Source of the DNA: Planctomycetota bacterium | GTDB lineage: Bacteria > Planctomycetota > Brocadiia > Brocadiales > Brocadiaceae | DNA: 24,677 nt | Assembly (NCBI GenBank): GCA_023261465.1 | Contig: JAHFOW010000016.1 | Coordinates: 1 to 24,677 of the forward strand | Direction: 5' to 3' | Shown here: positions 1-6,452 of the stretch, one piece after another | Layout: each line of letters starts with the position of its first letter | How positions within the stretch are numbered: the first letter of the stretch is position 1 | Notes under the pieces: model-generated | Databases searched by the model: none | What the model saw: the letters and a program-made list of their open reading frames with translations, nothing else | What the model was told of the DNA's origin: nothing | Position numbers and translations under genes: made by a program

Positions 1-1
1 T

Positions 2-310
2 ACGTTTCATAAACTCATTGTAATCCTGGGTTTTTCACAGGACAAGGACGTAGATAATATCTTAAAAGAAATCGTCACGGGCGCTGATGCAATCATCGTT
101 ACGAGGAGTAAAAACCCGCGCGCCGCCGACCCCGAAGAACTCTGCCAGAGGATAAAAAATATCTGTGGTAAAGAGGGCATGGTGGCAAATACTACACGTG
201 ATGCGGTGATTCACGCAAAACAGATTGCGGCAAAGGAGGATGTCGTGTGTATCACCGGCTCTGCCTATGTTGCAGGGGAAGCCATGCAATCATTAGATTT
301 ACGGATTTGA
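2..310 (+). CDS. folC: FolC, dihydrofolate/folylpolyglutamate synthase, C-terminal part (5' end outside window)
   Basis: The visible 102 residues are the C-terminal (Mur-ligase C-like) domain of the enzyme that adds glutamate to folates in the cytoplasm. The open frame runs in from the left edge with no start and ends at TGA 308-310. Recognisable family features are LGFSQDKDV near the start (the usual G-x-x-x-DKD segment), the TRSKNPRAADPEEL stretch, and the closing ITGSAYVAGEA segment, which corresponds to the TGSLYLVGE-type ending of FolC. It is the only substantial plus-strand gene and converges on the lipoprotein operon at 383-5190. The N-terminal ATP-binding domain cannot be judged because it is outside the window. 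MurC-F-type ligases share this domain, but the DKD and TGS motifs point to FolC. Confidence 0.85.
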   Translation, partial: TFHKLIVILGFSQDKDVDNILKEIVTGADAIIVTRSKNPRAADPEELCQRIKNICGKEGMVANTTRDAVIHAKQIAAKEDVVCITGSAYVAGEAMQSLDLRI

Positions 311-343
311 AATTAACAAAAATCTTATAACAATTAATGCAAT

Positions 344-378
344 ATCGTCTGAACCTGCACAATACAAGTCCAGACGAT
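344..378. terminator. Possible bidirectional terminator hairpin between convergent folC and lpoB-like gene
   Basis: ATCGTCTG at 344-351 pairs with CAGACGAT at 371-378 around a 19-base loop, in the 72-base gap between two convergent genes. The position suits a shared terminator, but the stem is short, the loop is long and there is no clear T tract on either side, so the call is weak. Confidence 0.25.
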
Positions 379-382
379 TAAA

Positions 383-976
383 TTACCATCCAATTAAACC
401 CTTTTTTGCCTGTTTTGCGATCTGTTTTTCTTCCTCCCATACGGCCAAACCTTCGTTATTTGTCAACGATAGTTGAAAGACATAGGCAACCTGATGGACG
501 TCATCGAGGCGGTCGCGTTTCTCAATAATTTTACCGGACAGGGAAAAGTCTGGCAACCGTTGTGGTTCTCCTTTGCCTGTCTGAAATTCCTTCTCCTGCT
601 GTATACCCTTTGCCAATGGGTCCTCAGCGACATTGCCTATTCCAACGGTTGTCGTCGTCAATACCTTACCGCTCTGGTTGAGGGCAACACGGATCTTTTT
701 CGTCAGCAGGTCTGTATCTATCTGCTGGGTTGTATTGTTCACGATCCTGCTAATAGCCATAACAGCAGGCTGTTGCGGGGCTTTATCAACGACTCCTGAC
801 GCCAGCAGAGACTTGATCATATCCTCGGCTGCGTAAGAAAAGTCCTGAATGTTGATTTCTGTGGTAACGATGGTACGGGGACCTGTAGGCTCAACGTACC
901 GTGTATGGGTAGCGCACCCACCAATGAGCGCCACAAAAGGTAAATATAAAAGATAAGAATATGAGGGAGTTTTCAT
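383..976 (-). CDS. lpoB: LpoB-type lipoprotein (penicillin-binding protein activator family)
   Basis: A 197-residue protein resembling LpoB, the outer-membrane lipoprotein that activates the bifunctional peptidoglycan synthase PBP1B in enterobacteria. It has a type II signal peptide ending in LIGGC, then a core with AEDMIKSLLASG, AVMAISRIVNNT and IDTDLLTKKIRVALNQSGK, and a closing WEEEKQIAKQAKKG segment. This pattern matches the alpha/beta (TolB-N-like) LpoB domain. The ATG at 974-976 is preferred to an upstream in-frame start because it has AGGAAAGGA-type sequence just upstream and places the signal peptide at the N terminus. It is the last gene of the operon and follows a YcfL-type gene, the same pair order as ycfL-lpoB in E. 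coli. A PBP1B partner is not in the window, so the role is inferred from the family. Confidence 0.75.
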   Translation of the reverse strand: MKTPSYSYLLYLPFVALIGGCATHTRYVEPTGPRTIVTTEINIQDFSYAAEDMIKSLLASGVVDKAPQQPAVMAISRIVNNTTQQIDTDLLTKKIRVALNQSGKVLTTTTVGIGNVAEDPLAKGIQQEKEFQTGKGEPQRLPDFSLSGKIIEKRDRLDDVHQVAYVFQLSLTNNEGLAVWEEEKQIAKQAKKGLIGW

Positions 977-1048
977 GGTTGTTTTCCATCCTTTCCTGAA
1001 GTTATACGGTATTCTAAAAAAATGTCCCATAGACATAACGAACGAAAG

Positions 1049-1122
1049 ACGTCATTGTGAGGGTCTTGTCCGATGCAATCCCAAAAGAGAGAAAGATTGC
1101 TTCGCTTCGCTCGCAATAACCG
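1049..1122. repeat. Degenerate palindromic intergenic repeat
   Basis: The 174-base gap between the YcfL-like and LpoB-like genes holds an imperfect inverted repeat. ACGTCATTGTGAG at the left mirrors CTCGCAATAACGT-like sequence at the right (mismatches present), with GCAATC and GATTGC as inner arms. It resembles the widespread CGTCATTGCGAG/GAAGCAATC family of bacterial palindromic repeats. It would form a long hairpin in the transcript just upstream of the last gene. Confidence 0.55.
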
Positions 1123-1150
1123 TGAAACAAACTTTGGCCTGTTTTGTATA

Positions 1151-1579
1151 TCATCTCACATTTTCAATTAATTTTATCCGGAAATCTTTTACGGTTGTTG
1201 CAGGGGCAACGGCAGTAATCGTCATTGTTTCGCGTCCTTCAATTTGTTTGGGTATCCAAACAATGGACGGAGAACTTACTAACATGCCATTCTTATCAAA
1301 CCATTCGATGTTATAGCTGAATTCCTGCATGGAATTTCTCAGGTTAAGTACTTCTATTTGTATCTGAAGGAATCCACCGTTTGTCGCGCCTTCATTGAGG
1401 CCTACAATGCTAACCTTTCTATTTAAGGTAACGTCTGTAATAATCCTTTTATCAGCTATTGGCTGACGTGTCCCCGTTGGAGTTTCTCTCTCCACGGTAT
1501 TAACTGTAGAACATGAGGGGAAGAATACCATGCATGAAAAGAAGCACACTAGTACAAGTACAATATTCTTTTTTGTCAT
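1151..1579 (-). CDS. ycfL: YcfL-type (DUF1425) lipoprotein
   Basis: A 142-residue lipoprotein with a short hydrophobic signal and lipobox FPSC. The mature part matches the YcfL/DUF1425 pattern: IEVLNLRNSMQEFSYNIEWFDKNGMLV followed by SPSIVWIPKQIEGRETMTITAVAP and DFRIKLI. This is a single beta-sandwich-like domain in which an N-x-x-x-x-Q-x-x-Y-x-x-x-WFD-x-x-G motif is typical. AAGGAG lies 10 bases before the ATG. It lies 28 bases after the COG3014-type gene and before the LpoB-type gene, as expected for this conserved neighbourhood. The function of the family is unknown. The location is probably the outer membrane, because residue +2 after the lipidated Cys is Ser rather than Asp. Confidence 0.78.
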   Translation of the reverse strand: MTKKNIVLVLVCFFSCMVFFPSCSTVNTVERETPTGTRQPIADKRIITDVTLNRKVSIVGLNEGATNGGFLQIQIEVLNLRNSMQEFSYNIEWFDKNGMLVSSPSIVWIPKQIEGRETMTITAVAPATTVKDFRIKLIENVR

Positions 1580-1607
1580 ATTGCTTTATCTCCTTAATAA
1601 GAAAAAT

Positions 1608-3047
1608 TTATTTATCTTTCAGCTTAAATTGCTTTATTAAAAAAGGGCTGTGCTGGTTTACAGATTTAACCCAAACGACATTGATAAGTCCTTCGTTTAT
1701 GGTTACCGGCACTTTTTGCCCGCCATAAGGAGCCGACACCTCGATTTTCCGGTCAGCTGGCGTTGGGAATCGGCAGAGCTGGAATTCTTTAGGCAGCGTG
1801 GTCCACGTCCTCAGGTCTGCCTGGTTCATCGCTACCTCGTAAACCGCGCCCGCTATGAGCACTGCCAGCCCTGCTATCGCGTCATCTCTTCTCCGCCCCG
1901 ATGCGGCAAAACTTGCTCCATATACAGCCCCGGCTTTTATTGCTGAGGCAACAAGCGTCTTAGTGGTGATGAGGGGCAAAACGTTTTTAAATTCGTGGGC
2001 AACAATAGCGTCCATGCTTGTTAATAACAGGGTTGATTCGGTGGTTCCATTATAGGAAACGTTAAGGGAGGAAAGATAATTGCCCCGGTATTTAAGCCTC
2101 GGAAAGGCCGCTCCCACATAAGGCACACCTGGTGTTACAATAAAAAGCGGGAGGTCTATGCGCACCTCTTCCCGTTCGGGCGCCATACCTGTCTCAAAGA
2201 TAATATAGGTTGTTGGCGGAATTGGTTGTCCTGAGAATACCTGTTGCAAGGTTTCAATATCCTGGAGAATAAACTTGTTTTCACCTATCATACCACGCAC
2301 ACGTTCGAATGATTTGCGGGATCGTTCCAAATCAGAGCCTCCCGTTGACTGGGTCATGAAAAACAATCCGTCCATATAAACGGCAAGTGGATTCACATAG
2401 TCTGCATAAGGTTTATATTGTTCCAGATTTGCATAGACGCTATCGAACTGGCCTCTGAATCTTGGATCGTCGTTGACCCTGTCAAGATCAATGTTTAAGT
2501 TTTGCTTCTTGCCTTCCTCCTGCGCCTTTTCTATCCGCACCGAATTAATATATACGGCATCTTCCTGGCGTTTATAGGCACGATTCAATTCTACGCGCGC
2601 CTTTTCATAATCTCCCAATTCCATATAATTCAAAGCCTTGTAAGTATTCATCATGATCTTGTCATAGGCAAAACCTTCGTAAGGGAGCGCTGTCAGGTTG
2701 GTGATGGTTGCCAAAGTCTCATGGGAGAGCTTAACCTTTGCCTTCTCTTCATAACGGTTGATCTTCTCTTCTGCGAGGTCAAATGCCTTATTACTTTCCT
2801 CCAGTTGTCCTGCCGCCCGCAATATGGCCCCTTGCTCCAAACGCCAGACTATAGCATCTTTTGTATTTCCACGCTTCTCCGCTGCATTATTGACATGGGT
2901 GGCAGCCGTTTGAAAATTACCGGACGCCCAGCTTTGACTTATCTTACTGGTTTGTTTATTATAACTGGCACACCCGGCACAAAACCAGCTCATTGCAAAT
3001 ACTGCAAAAATGAGAAGAAAGACGTTCCTTTTAAGGACGTGTACCAT
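1608..3047 (-). CDS. COG3014-type lipoprotein with TPR-like N-terminal half
   Basis: A 479-residue protein with a signal peptide ending in FCAGC, so probably a lipoprotein. Residues about 30-200 are helical and TPR-like: KISQSWASGNFQTAATHVNN, AILRAAGQLEESNKAFDLAEEKI and MNTYKALNYMELGDYEKARVELNRAYKRQ. The second half contains IIFETGMAPEREEVRIDLPL, a glycine/alanine-rich stretch IKAGAVYGASFAASGRR and IAGLAVLIAGAVYEVA (glycine-zipper-like), then LRTWTTLPKEFQLCRFP near the end. This is the layout of the uncharacterised COG3014 family, which I know as a neighbour of YcfL and LpoB genes in proteobacteria. It is 11 bases from the upstream gene, so it is co-transcribed. The ATG has no clear Shine-Dalgarno sequence and may depend on coupling. 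Function unknown. Confidence 0.7.
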   Translation of the reverse strand: MVHVLKRNVFLLIFAVFAMSWFCAGCASYNKQTSKISQSWASGNFQTAATHVNNAAEKRGNTKDAIVWRLEQGAILRAAGQLEESNKAFDLAEEKINRYEEKAKVKLSHETLATITNLTALPYEGFAYDKIMMNTYKALNYMELGDYEKARVELNRAYKRQEDAVYINSVRIEKAQEEGKKQNLNIDLDRVNDDPRFRGQFDSVYANLEQYKPYADYVNPLAVYMDGLFFMTQSTGGSDLERSRKSFERVRGMIGENKFILQDIETLQQVFSGQPIPPTTYIIFETGMAPEREEVRIDLPLFIVTPGVPYVGAAFPRLKYRGNYLSSLNVSYNGTTESTLLLTSMDAIVAHEFKNVLPLITTKTLVASAIKAGAVYGASFAASGRRRDDAIAGLAVLIAGAVYEVAMNQADLRTWTTLPKEFQLCRFPTPADRKIEVSAPYGGQKVPVTINEGLINVVWVKSVNQHSPFLIKQFKLKDK

Positions 3048-3058
3048 GTGAAAACGAA

Positions 3059-3961
3059 TTATTGCGCCTTTCTCAAGATAGCTTCTTTGTTAATTCCAAG
3101 GTCTTCCAGGATTTCCGCAGTTGACGTCCTGGGCAGAACGCTCATAATTTTTACTTTGCCAACAAGCACTTCTTCTTTACCCAGCGATTCTTTGGTATCA
3201 GGGTCTGTCAATTCTTCACCTGCAGCAAAAACATTCCAGATTTGTCCTACGGCGATGTCCGTACCCTCACCACGATTTATGGTAATTTGTTTATCCCTTT
3301 TGGCAAGCACCTTTGGCTGAAAAATGATGTCTATTACATGATTTGCAATTTTTTTTGCCATTTCACGCGAGATTGCAACAAGTAACTCATCACTCAACAT
3401 GCTATCCCTACTGGTATTTGCCAGACTTTGGAATATATCCTTGTTGCTCGTTTGAAAATTTGCAGATTCTATGAGCTTTCCGGTTGTTGAATCGTAGATC
3501 TTACCAACACAGGAAAGCCTGATAATGCGTTTGGTAACACTCCTGCCGGTGCCTTGAAATGTGGCCGTTTCAATATAATCCTGGAAATCATCTACTGTCG
3601 AGACAAGGAGATATTTTACTCCTGCCACCTTAAACTGTTGTGCAGCCGATTTGTCATTTTGTTCTATATTCCCGGATGATGCAAACTCTTGTTCCTGCAA
3701 TACCTCTTTCATATCGCTTCGGGCTACTACCTGGAACTTTTGAGTCGCATTAATGCGGTCAATGAGTTGATCATTAAGGGATTGTACTACACGATCCATC
3801 TGTACCCTTTTACCGGCACGCTCCACACTCTGAACAAGCGCAGGTGTGGGCTTAACGCCGGAGACCCCCAATGTCTCTTTTTGTGCCCAGACAAAAGAAG
3901 GGGTGAAAAAAACTAAAAAAAATAAGATAAAAAATATTTTACTGAATAAAGAATTTTTCAT
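3059..3961 (-). CDS. CsgG-like periplasmic protein with C-terminal FlgT-C-like domain
   Basis: A 300-residue exported protein. An N-terminal hydrophobic signal ends near FVWAQ. Residues about 30-200 resemble the CsgG/TolB-N-like fold: VVQSLNDQLIDRINATQKFQVVARSDMKEVLQEQEF, then AGVKYLLVSTVDDFQD, then LSCVGKIYDSTTGKLIESANF. The last 80 residues (QITINRGEGTDIAVGQIWNVFAAGEELTDPDTKESLG and onward) look like the small beta-barrel found at the C terminus of FlgT-type proteins. The ATG at 3959-3961 is chosen because GGAG lies 5-6 bases upstream and the signal peptide starts there. A TTG five codons upstream overlaps the preceding stop and is less likely. It lies 11 bases after that stop. The role is unknown, probably part of an envelope complex with the other operon products. 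Confidence 0.65.
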   Translation of the reverse strand: MKNSLFSKIFFILFFLVFFTPSFVWAQKETLGVSGVKPTPALVQSVERAGKRVQMDRVVQSLNDQLIDRINATQKFQVVARSDMKEVLQEQEFASSGNIEQNDKSAAQQFKVAGVKYLLVSTVDDFQDYIETATFQGTGRSVTKRIIRLSCVGKIYDSTTGKLIESANFQTSNKDIFQSLANTSRDSMLSDELLVAISREMAKKIANHVIDIIFQPKVLAKRDKQITINRGEGTDIAVGQIWNVFAAGEELTDPDTKESLGKEEVLVGKVKIMSVLPRTSTAEILEDLGINKEAILRKAQ

Positions 3962-3972
3962 ATACGCTCCAA

Positions 3973-5190
3973 TCAACGGTAAAATCTATAAATTGATTTG
4001 GTCTTTCCCTTAATATCTTCTTTTGTGTCTACTTTAAATCCACTTTGGCGAAACATTTGAGCTATCCCCTTTATACGTTCAACCTCTGCTTCGGTTAATT
4101 TTTCTTCTTTCTTCAAAAGGTACAGAAAATCGGTATTATCCTTCCATCGTTTATATCCTGCATCAGTCATCTGTAATGCCACCTTGAGACTTTGCCCGTT
4201 GGTAATATTTATTGTCCTCTCCCATTCCTTAAAGCCCTCGCGGGAAAGACGGATTTTATTAAGTCCAGGCGATACCTTGAAAACGCCAGGAGCGGAACCA
4301 ATAACTGTGCCATTGAGTTCCACCGTGACATCCAGCACCTGAACTTCTGCGTTGTTATTCTCTATTACGATCTTTTGATTTTCAGTCAAACGCACATCGG
4401 GCACACTTATCGGCAGTTGCGCCAAGTCCTGCATACCGCAGGAGATTGTAATTTCAACAAGGTTGGTTTTCTGTGGTGGCGGGGCAATCTGTTTTTGGCT
4501 GAGATTTTCAGCAATTTTCACTGCTGCATTGTCCAACAGTTCATTAACCGTATCACTGCTCTCTGTCTGACTGTTTCCCGTTGACCGCACGGTTTTGCTG
4601 ACTCTGATTGTGTCTGAAACCAATGTTCCGCCCGCTAGAGCATCCAGGATTTTGTAGCTCGCGCGTAAATTGGTAATAAGATTGACGGTTTCTACACCAT
4701 AACCCCCGAAAACCTTTTTCTCCGTTCCTACTGAAGCTATCGAGGCTACAATGATGTAGTCAGCACCCATCATCTGTGCCAGTCGTAAAGCGGATGTGTT
4801 GTTACTCAGGAGCTTGTCCAGTTTTGTACCAGACGATTCATTCTCCATGTCCTCCGATTCAGGAGAATAATTTTGCAGGCTGTTAATAAGTACTTCACGG
4901 CTCAGGATGCTGAATCCCTTTTCCGTGATGCGGCTGGTAAGAAAATCTTCCATCACAGATACTTTTTCATTGAATTCGTTTCCCGCACGGTTTTCCACAA
5001 AAATAGCTGCCTTTCGCATACCCGGCGCATCCTGCCCTACAGCCGAAAGAGTCTTTGGATGAAATGCCAAAAGGATGAACATACATACCGAAAGTAATTT
5101 TACCCATCGAGCACCTTCATGCCTATAGGGTAATCCGGAATGATTTGATTCTGTACACTGCATTTTTTTACCGGGCGAATAATGTATCAT
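3973..5190 (-). CDS. CsgG-like/PEGA-domain exported protein, first gene of the operon
   Basis: A 405-residue protein. The N terminus is long and polar before a hydrophobic stretch (WVKLLSVCMFILLAFHPK), then an A-x-A-like signal end. Residues about 58-230 resemble a CsgG/TolB-N-like domain: KAAIFVENRAG, VMEDFLTSRITEKGFSILSRE, LRLAQMMGADYIIVASIASVG, SYKILDALAGGTLVSDTIRV. Residues about 288-341 form a PEGA-like carbohydrate/peptide-binding domain (VELNGTVIGSAPGVFKVSPG, then GFKEWERTINITNGQ). A helical tail rich in K and E follows. The ATG at 5188-5190 has AGGTGG about 8 bases upstream. A GTG four codons earlier is less likely. It heads a five-gene operon and shares the CsgG-like fold with the next gene, perhaps by an old duplication. 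Function is not known. Confidence 0.62.
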   Translation of the reverse strand: MIHYSPGKKMQCTESNHSGLPYRHEGARWVKLLSVCMFILLAFHPKTLSAVGQDAPGMRKAAIFVENRAGNEFNEKVSVMEDFLTSRITEKGFSILSREVLINSLQNYSPESEDMENESSGTKLDKLLSNNTSALRLAQMMGADYIIVASIASVGTEKKVFGGYGVETVNLITNLRASYKILDALAGGTLVSDTIRVSKTVRSTGNSQTESSDTVNELLDNAAVKIAENLSQKQIAPPPQKTNLVEITISCGMQDLAQLPISVPDVRLTENQKIVIENNNAEVQVLDVTVELNGTVIGSAPGVFKVSPGLNKIRLSREGFKEWERTINITNGQSLKVALQMTDAGYKRWKDNTDFLYLLKKEEKLTEAEVERIKGIAQMFRQSGFKVDTKEDIKGKTKSIYRFYR

Positions 5191-5202
5191 AGTTAACACC
5201 AC

Positions 5203-5561
5203 CTTTAAAATAATTGGTTTATTCTGTTTAAGCCATTAAGTTTCGTTTAAAAATTCCCTCTTAAATCCGTATCGATATGCCATATTTAGGTATTAACATT
5301 GATAAAGTGAGATATGTCAAGTATAAAATGCGGGTCATTTACTAAGTATTTTTATTTAGTCGGCTTACAGAAGGAATATTACCAGAAGGGCATTCGGCAT
5401 CTCTAAACCTTATCCTCATACACTATATACGCTATATACGCTATGAACTATTAAAAACTTATACTATTCTTAATTTTTGTTTAGCATCTCATCGAGGATA
5501 TTGATGGTTGGAACTTAAACATTTATTATTAATAGGTGTGACATTCAAAAAGCAGAAATAG
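5203..5561. other. AT-rich gene-free stretch between the lipoprotein operon and the decayed ligase
   Basis: Beyond the promoter at 5292-5320 I see no gene. The only other structure is a short direct repeat at 5421-5448, in which CTATATACG occurs twice in tandem with a third partial copy. Confidence 0.5.
5292..5320 (-). promoter_or_regulatory. Sigma70-like promoter of the CsgG/COG3014/YcfL/LpoB operon
   Basis: Reading the minus strand, a perfect TTGACA (5315-5320) is followed 17 bases later by GTTAAT (5292-5297), the latter overlapping TTAATA. The elements are about 100 bases upstream of the first ATG at 5190, leaving an AT-rich leader. The -35 is consensus; the -10 is only moderate. Confidence 0.5.
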
Positions 5562-6057
5562 TTATTGAAGGAAAGATTTTACCCGGCAAGAGAGCTCATG
5601 CAAAGGCTGATGTATTTCCGGATCCACAATTTCTACAAAATAATTATCGGATCAAATATGATGACCAGGCGCCTTGCCACAGACCGTAAGGTAGTGTTAC
5701 CTGTACTACATCCTGCCTGGTTACTCCGTAAAGTAACAGCTCTCTCTTTTTTGATTCCGCAATCATATTAATATCATTTCTTGTATGCGCCAACGTTAAT
5801 GGCAATCCTGACGTTGTTCCACTGGTTTGGATGAACATCTTGATTTCGTCAGGTGATACAGACAGTATGTGATCGAAATTGTTTTGCAATTCTTCCCTGG
5901 TTGTAAAAGGTAATTTGCGGACATCCCCGATACTTTCAATGTCATCAGGTGTCACCATAGTTTGGGAAAACTTATCCCGATAGAATTTACTCTTGAGGAA
6001 CACCCTTTGGATTTGCCTTTTCAGCAATTCCAATGGTAAAGTCTGATTTTTGTCCAC
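5562..6057 (-). pseudogene. Decayed PaaK/CapK-type AMP-forming CoA ligase (internal deletion and frame change)
   Basis: An open frame of 137 codons from GTG 6055-6057 (GGAG about 7 bases upstream) to TAA 5644-5646 matches only the N-terminal third of phenylacetate-CoA ligase-type enzymes, which are usually about 430 residues. It has FYRDKF, then DVRKLPFTTREELQ, then the adenylate-forming P-loop TSGTTSGLPL (T and G rich), then the TRNDINM and DVVQVTLPYGLWQGAW segments. The similarity stops at YLIR. A second piece of the same family lies in another frame at 5562-5636: VEIVDPEIHQPLHE, which is the EIVDPETGEP-type segment normally about 150 residues further on, followed by a stop. So the middle of the gene has been deleted, the frame lost and the C-terminal domain mostly removed. 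The product cannot be an active ligase. Confidence 0.75.
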
Positions 6058-6118
6058 GCGCGATCTCCGCTATTAAATTAGGTTTTGTCTTGCAAGGCAA
6101 AACAAAAAAGTCTTTTTA

Positions 6119-6150
6119 ATGTAGTGGCAATTCATGAATTGCCACTACAT
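6119..6150. repeat. Perfect palindrome, copy 1 of a dispersed repeat
   Basis: A 32-base perfect inverted repeat without spacer; the arms are ATGTAGTGGCAATTCA and its reverse complement. A second copy with the same 31 bases lies at 14721-14751. Identity over that length between two intergenic sites indicates a dispersed element rather than chance. Confidence 0.85.
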
Positions 6151-6213
6151 GGCTTGTTTGAAATTCCTATACATAAATTAGGCCTCTGGCAACTTTTTCG
6201 CAATCACATGCAG

Positions 6214-6255
6214 GGCGAGGCTTTAGCCTTGCCACGTGCAACCCTAAAGGGTTGC
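6214..6255. repeat. Two adjacent short palindromes
   Basis: GGCGAGGCT and AGCCTTGCC (6214-6233, one mismatch, TT loop) are followed four bases later by GCAACCCT and AGGGTTGC (6238-6255, perfect, AA loop). With the palindrome at 6119-6150 they fill the 395-base gap between the decayed ligase and the YGDD-repeat gene, in which I see no gene. The ACCCTAAAGGGT core recurs at 20572-20583. Confidence 0.6.
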
Positions 6256-6452
6256 CCTACAACAAACTTTGAAATTCACTATACGTTTAAACTATTCTGT
6301 GGATTTTTTATTTAGACTACGTTGAATTTCCGGTGGTGCAAAAAGTCGGCATACATGAAGCTCGTCTTTAATTTGTATCTTTTTGCTTTACCTTTGAAAT
6401 AACTGTTCGTATTTTTCCGGATTTTTCTCGTTGTGTTTTTTCAATTAATGTT

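Noticed and set aside
473..836. Plus-strand open frames over the LpoB-type gene.
   Set aside because: They are the reverse shadow of a gene with clear family features and have no start signals.
5421..5448. Tandem CTATATACG units that might be a regulatory iteron or CRISPR-like repeat.
   Set aside because: Only two full copies, no spacers and no associated genes; simple AT-rich repetition is enough to explain it.
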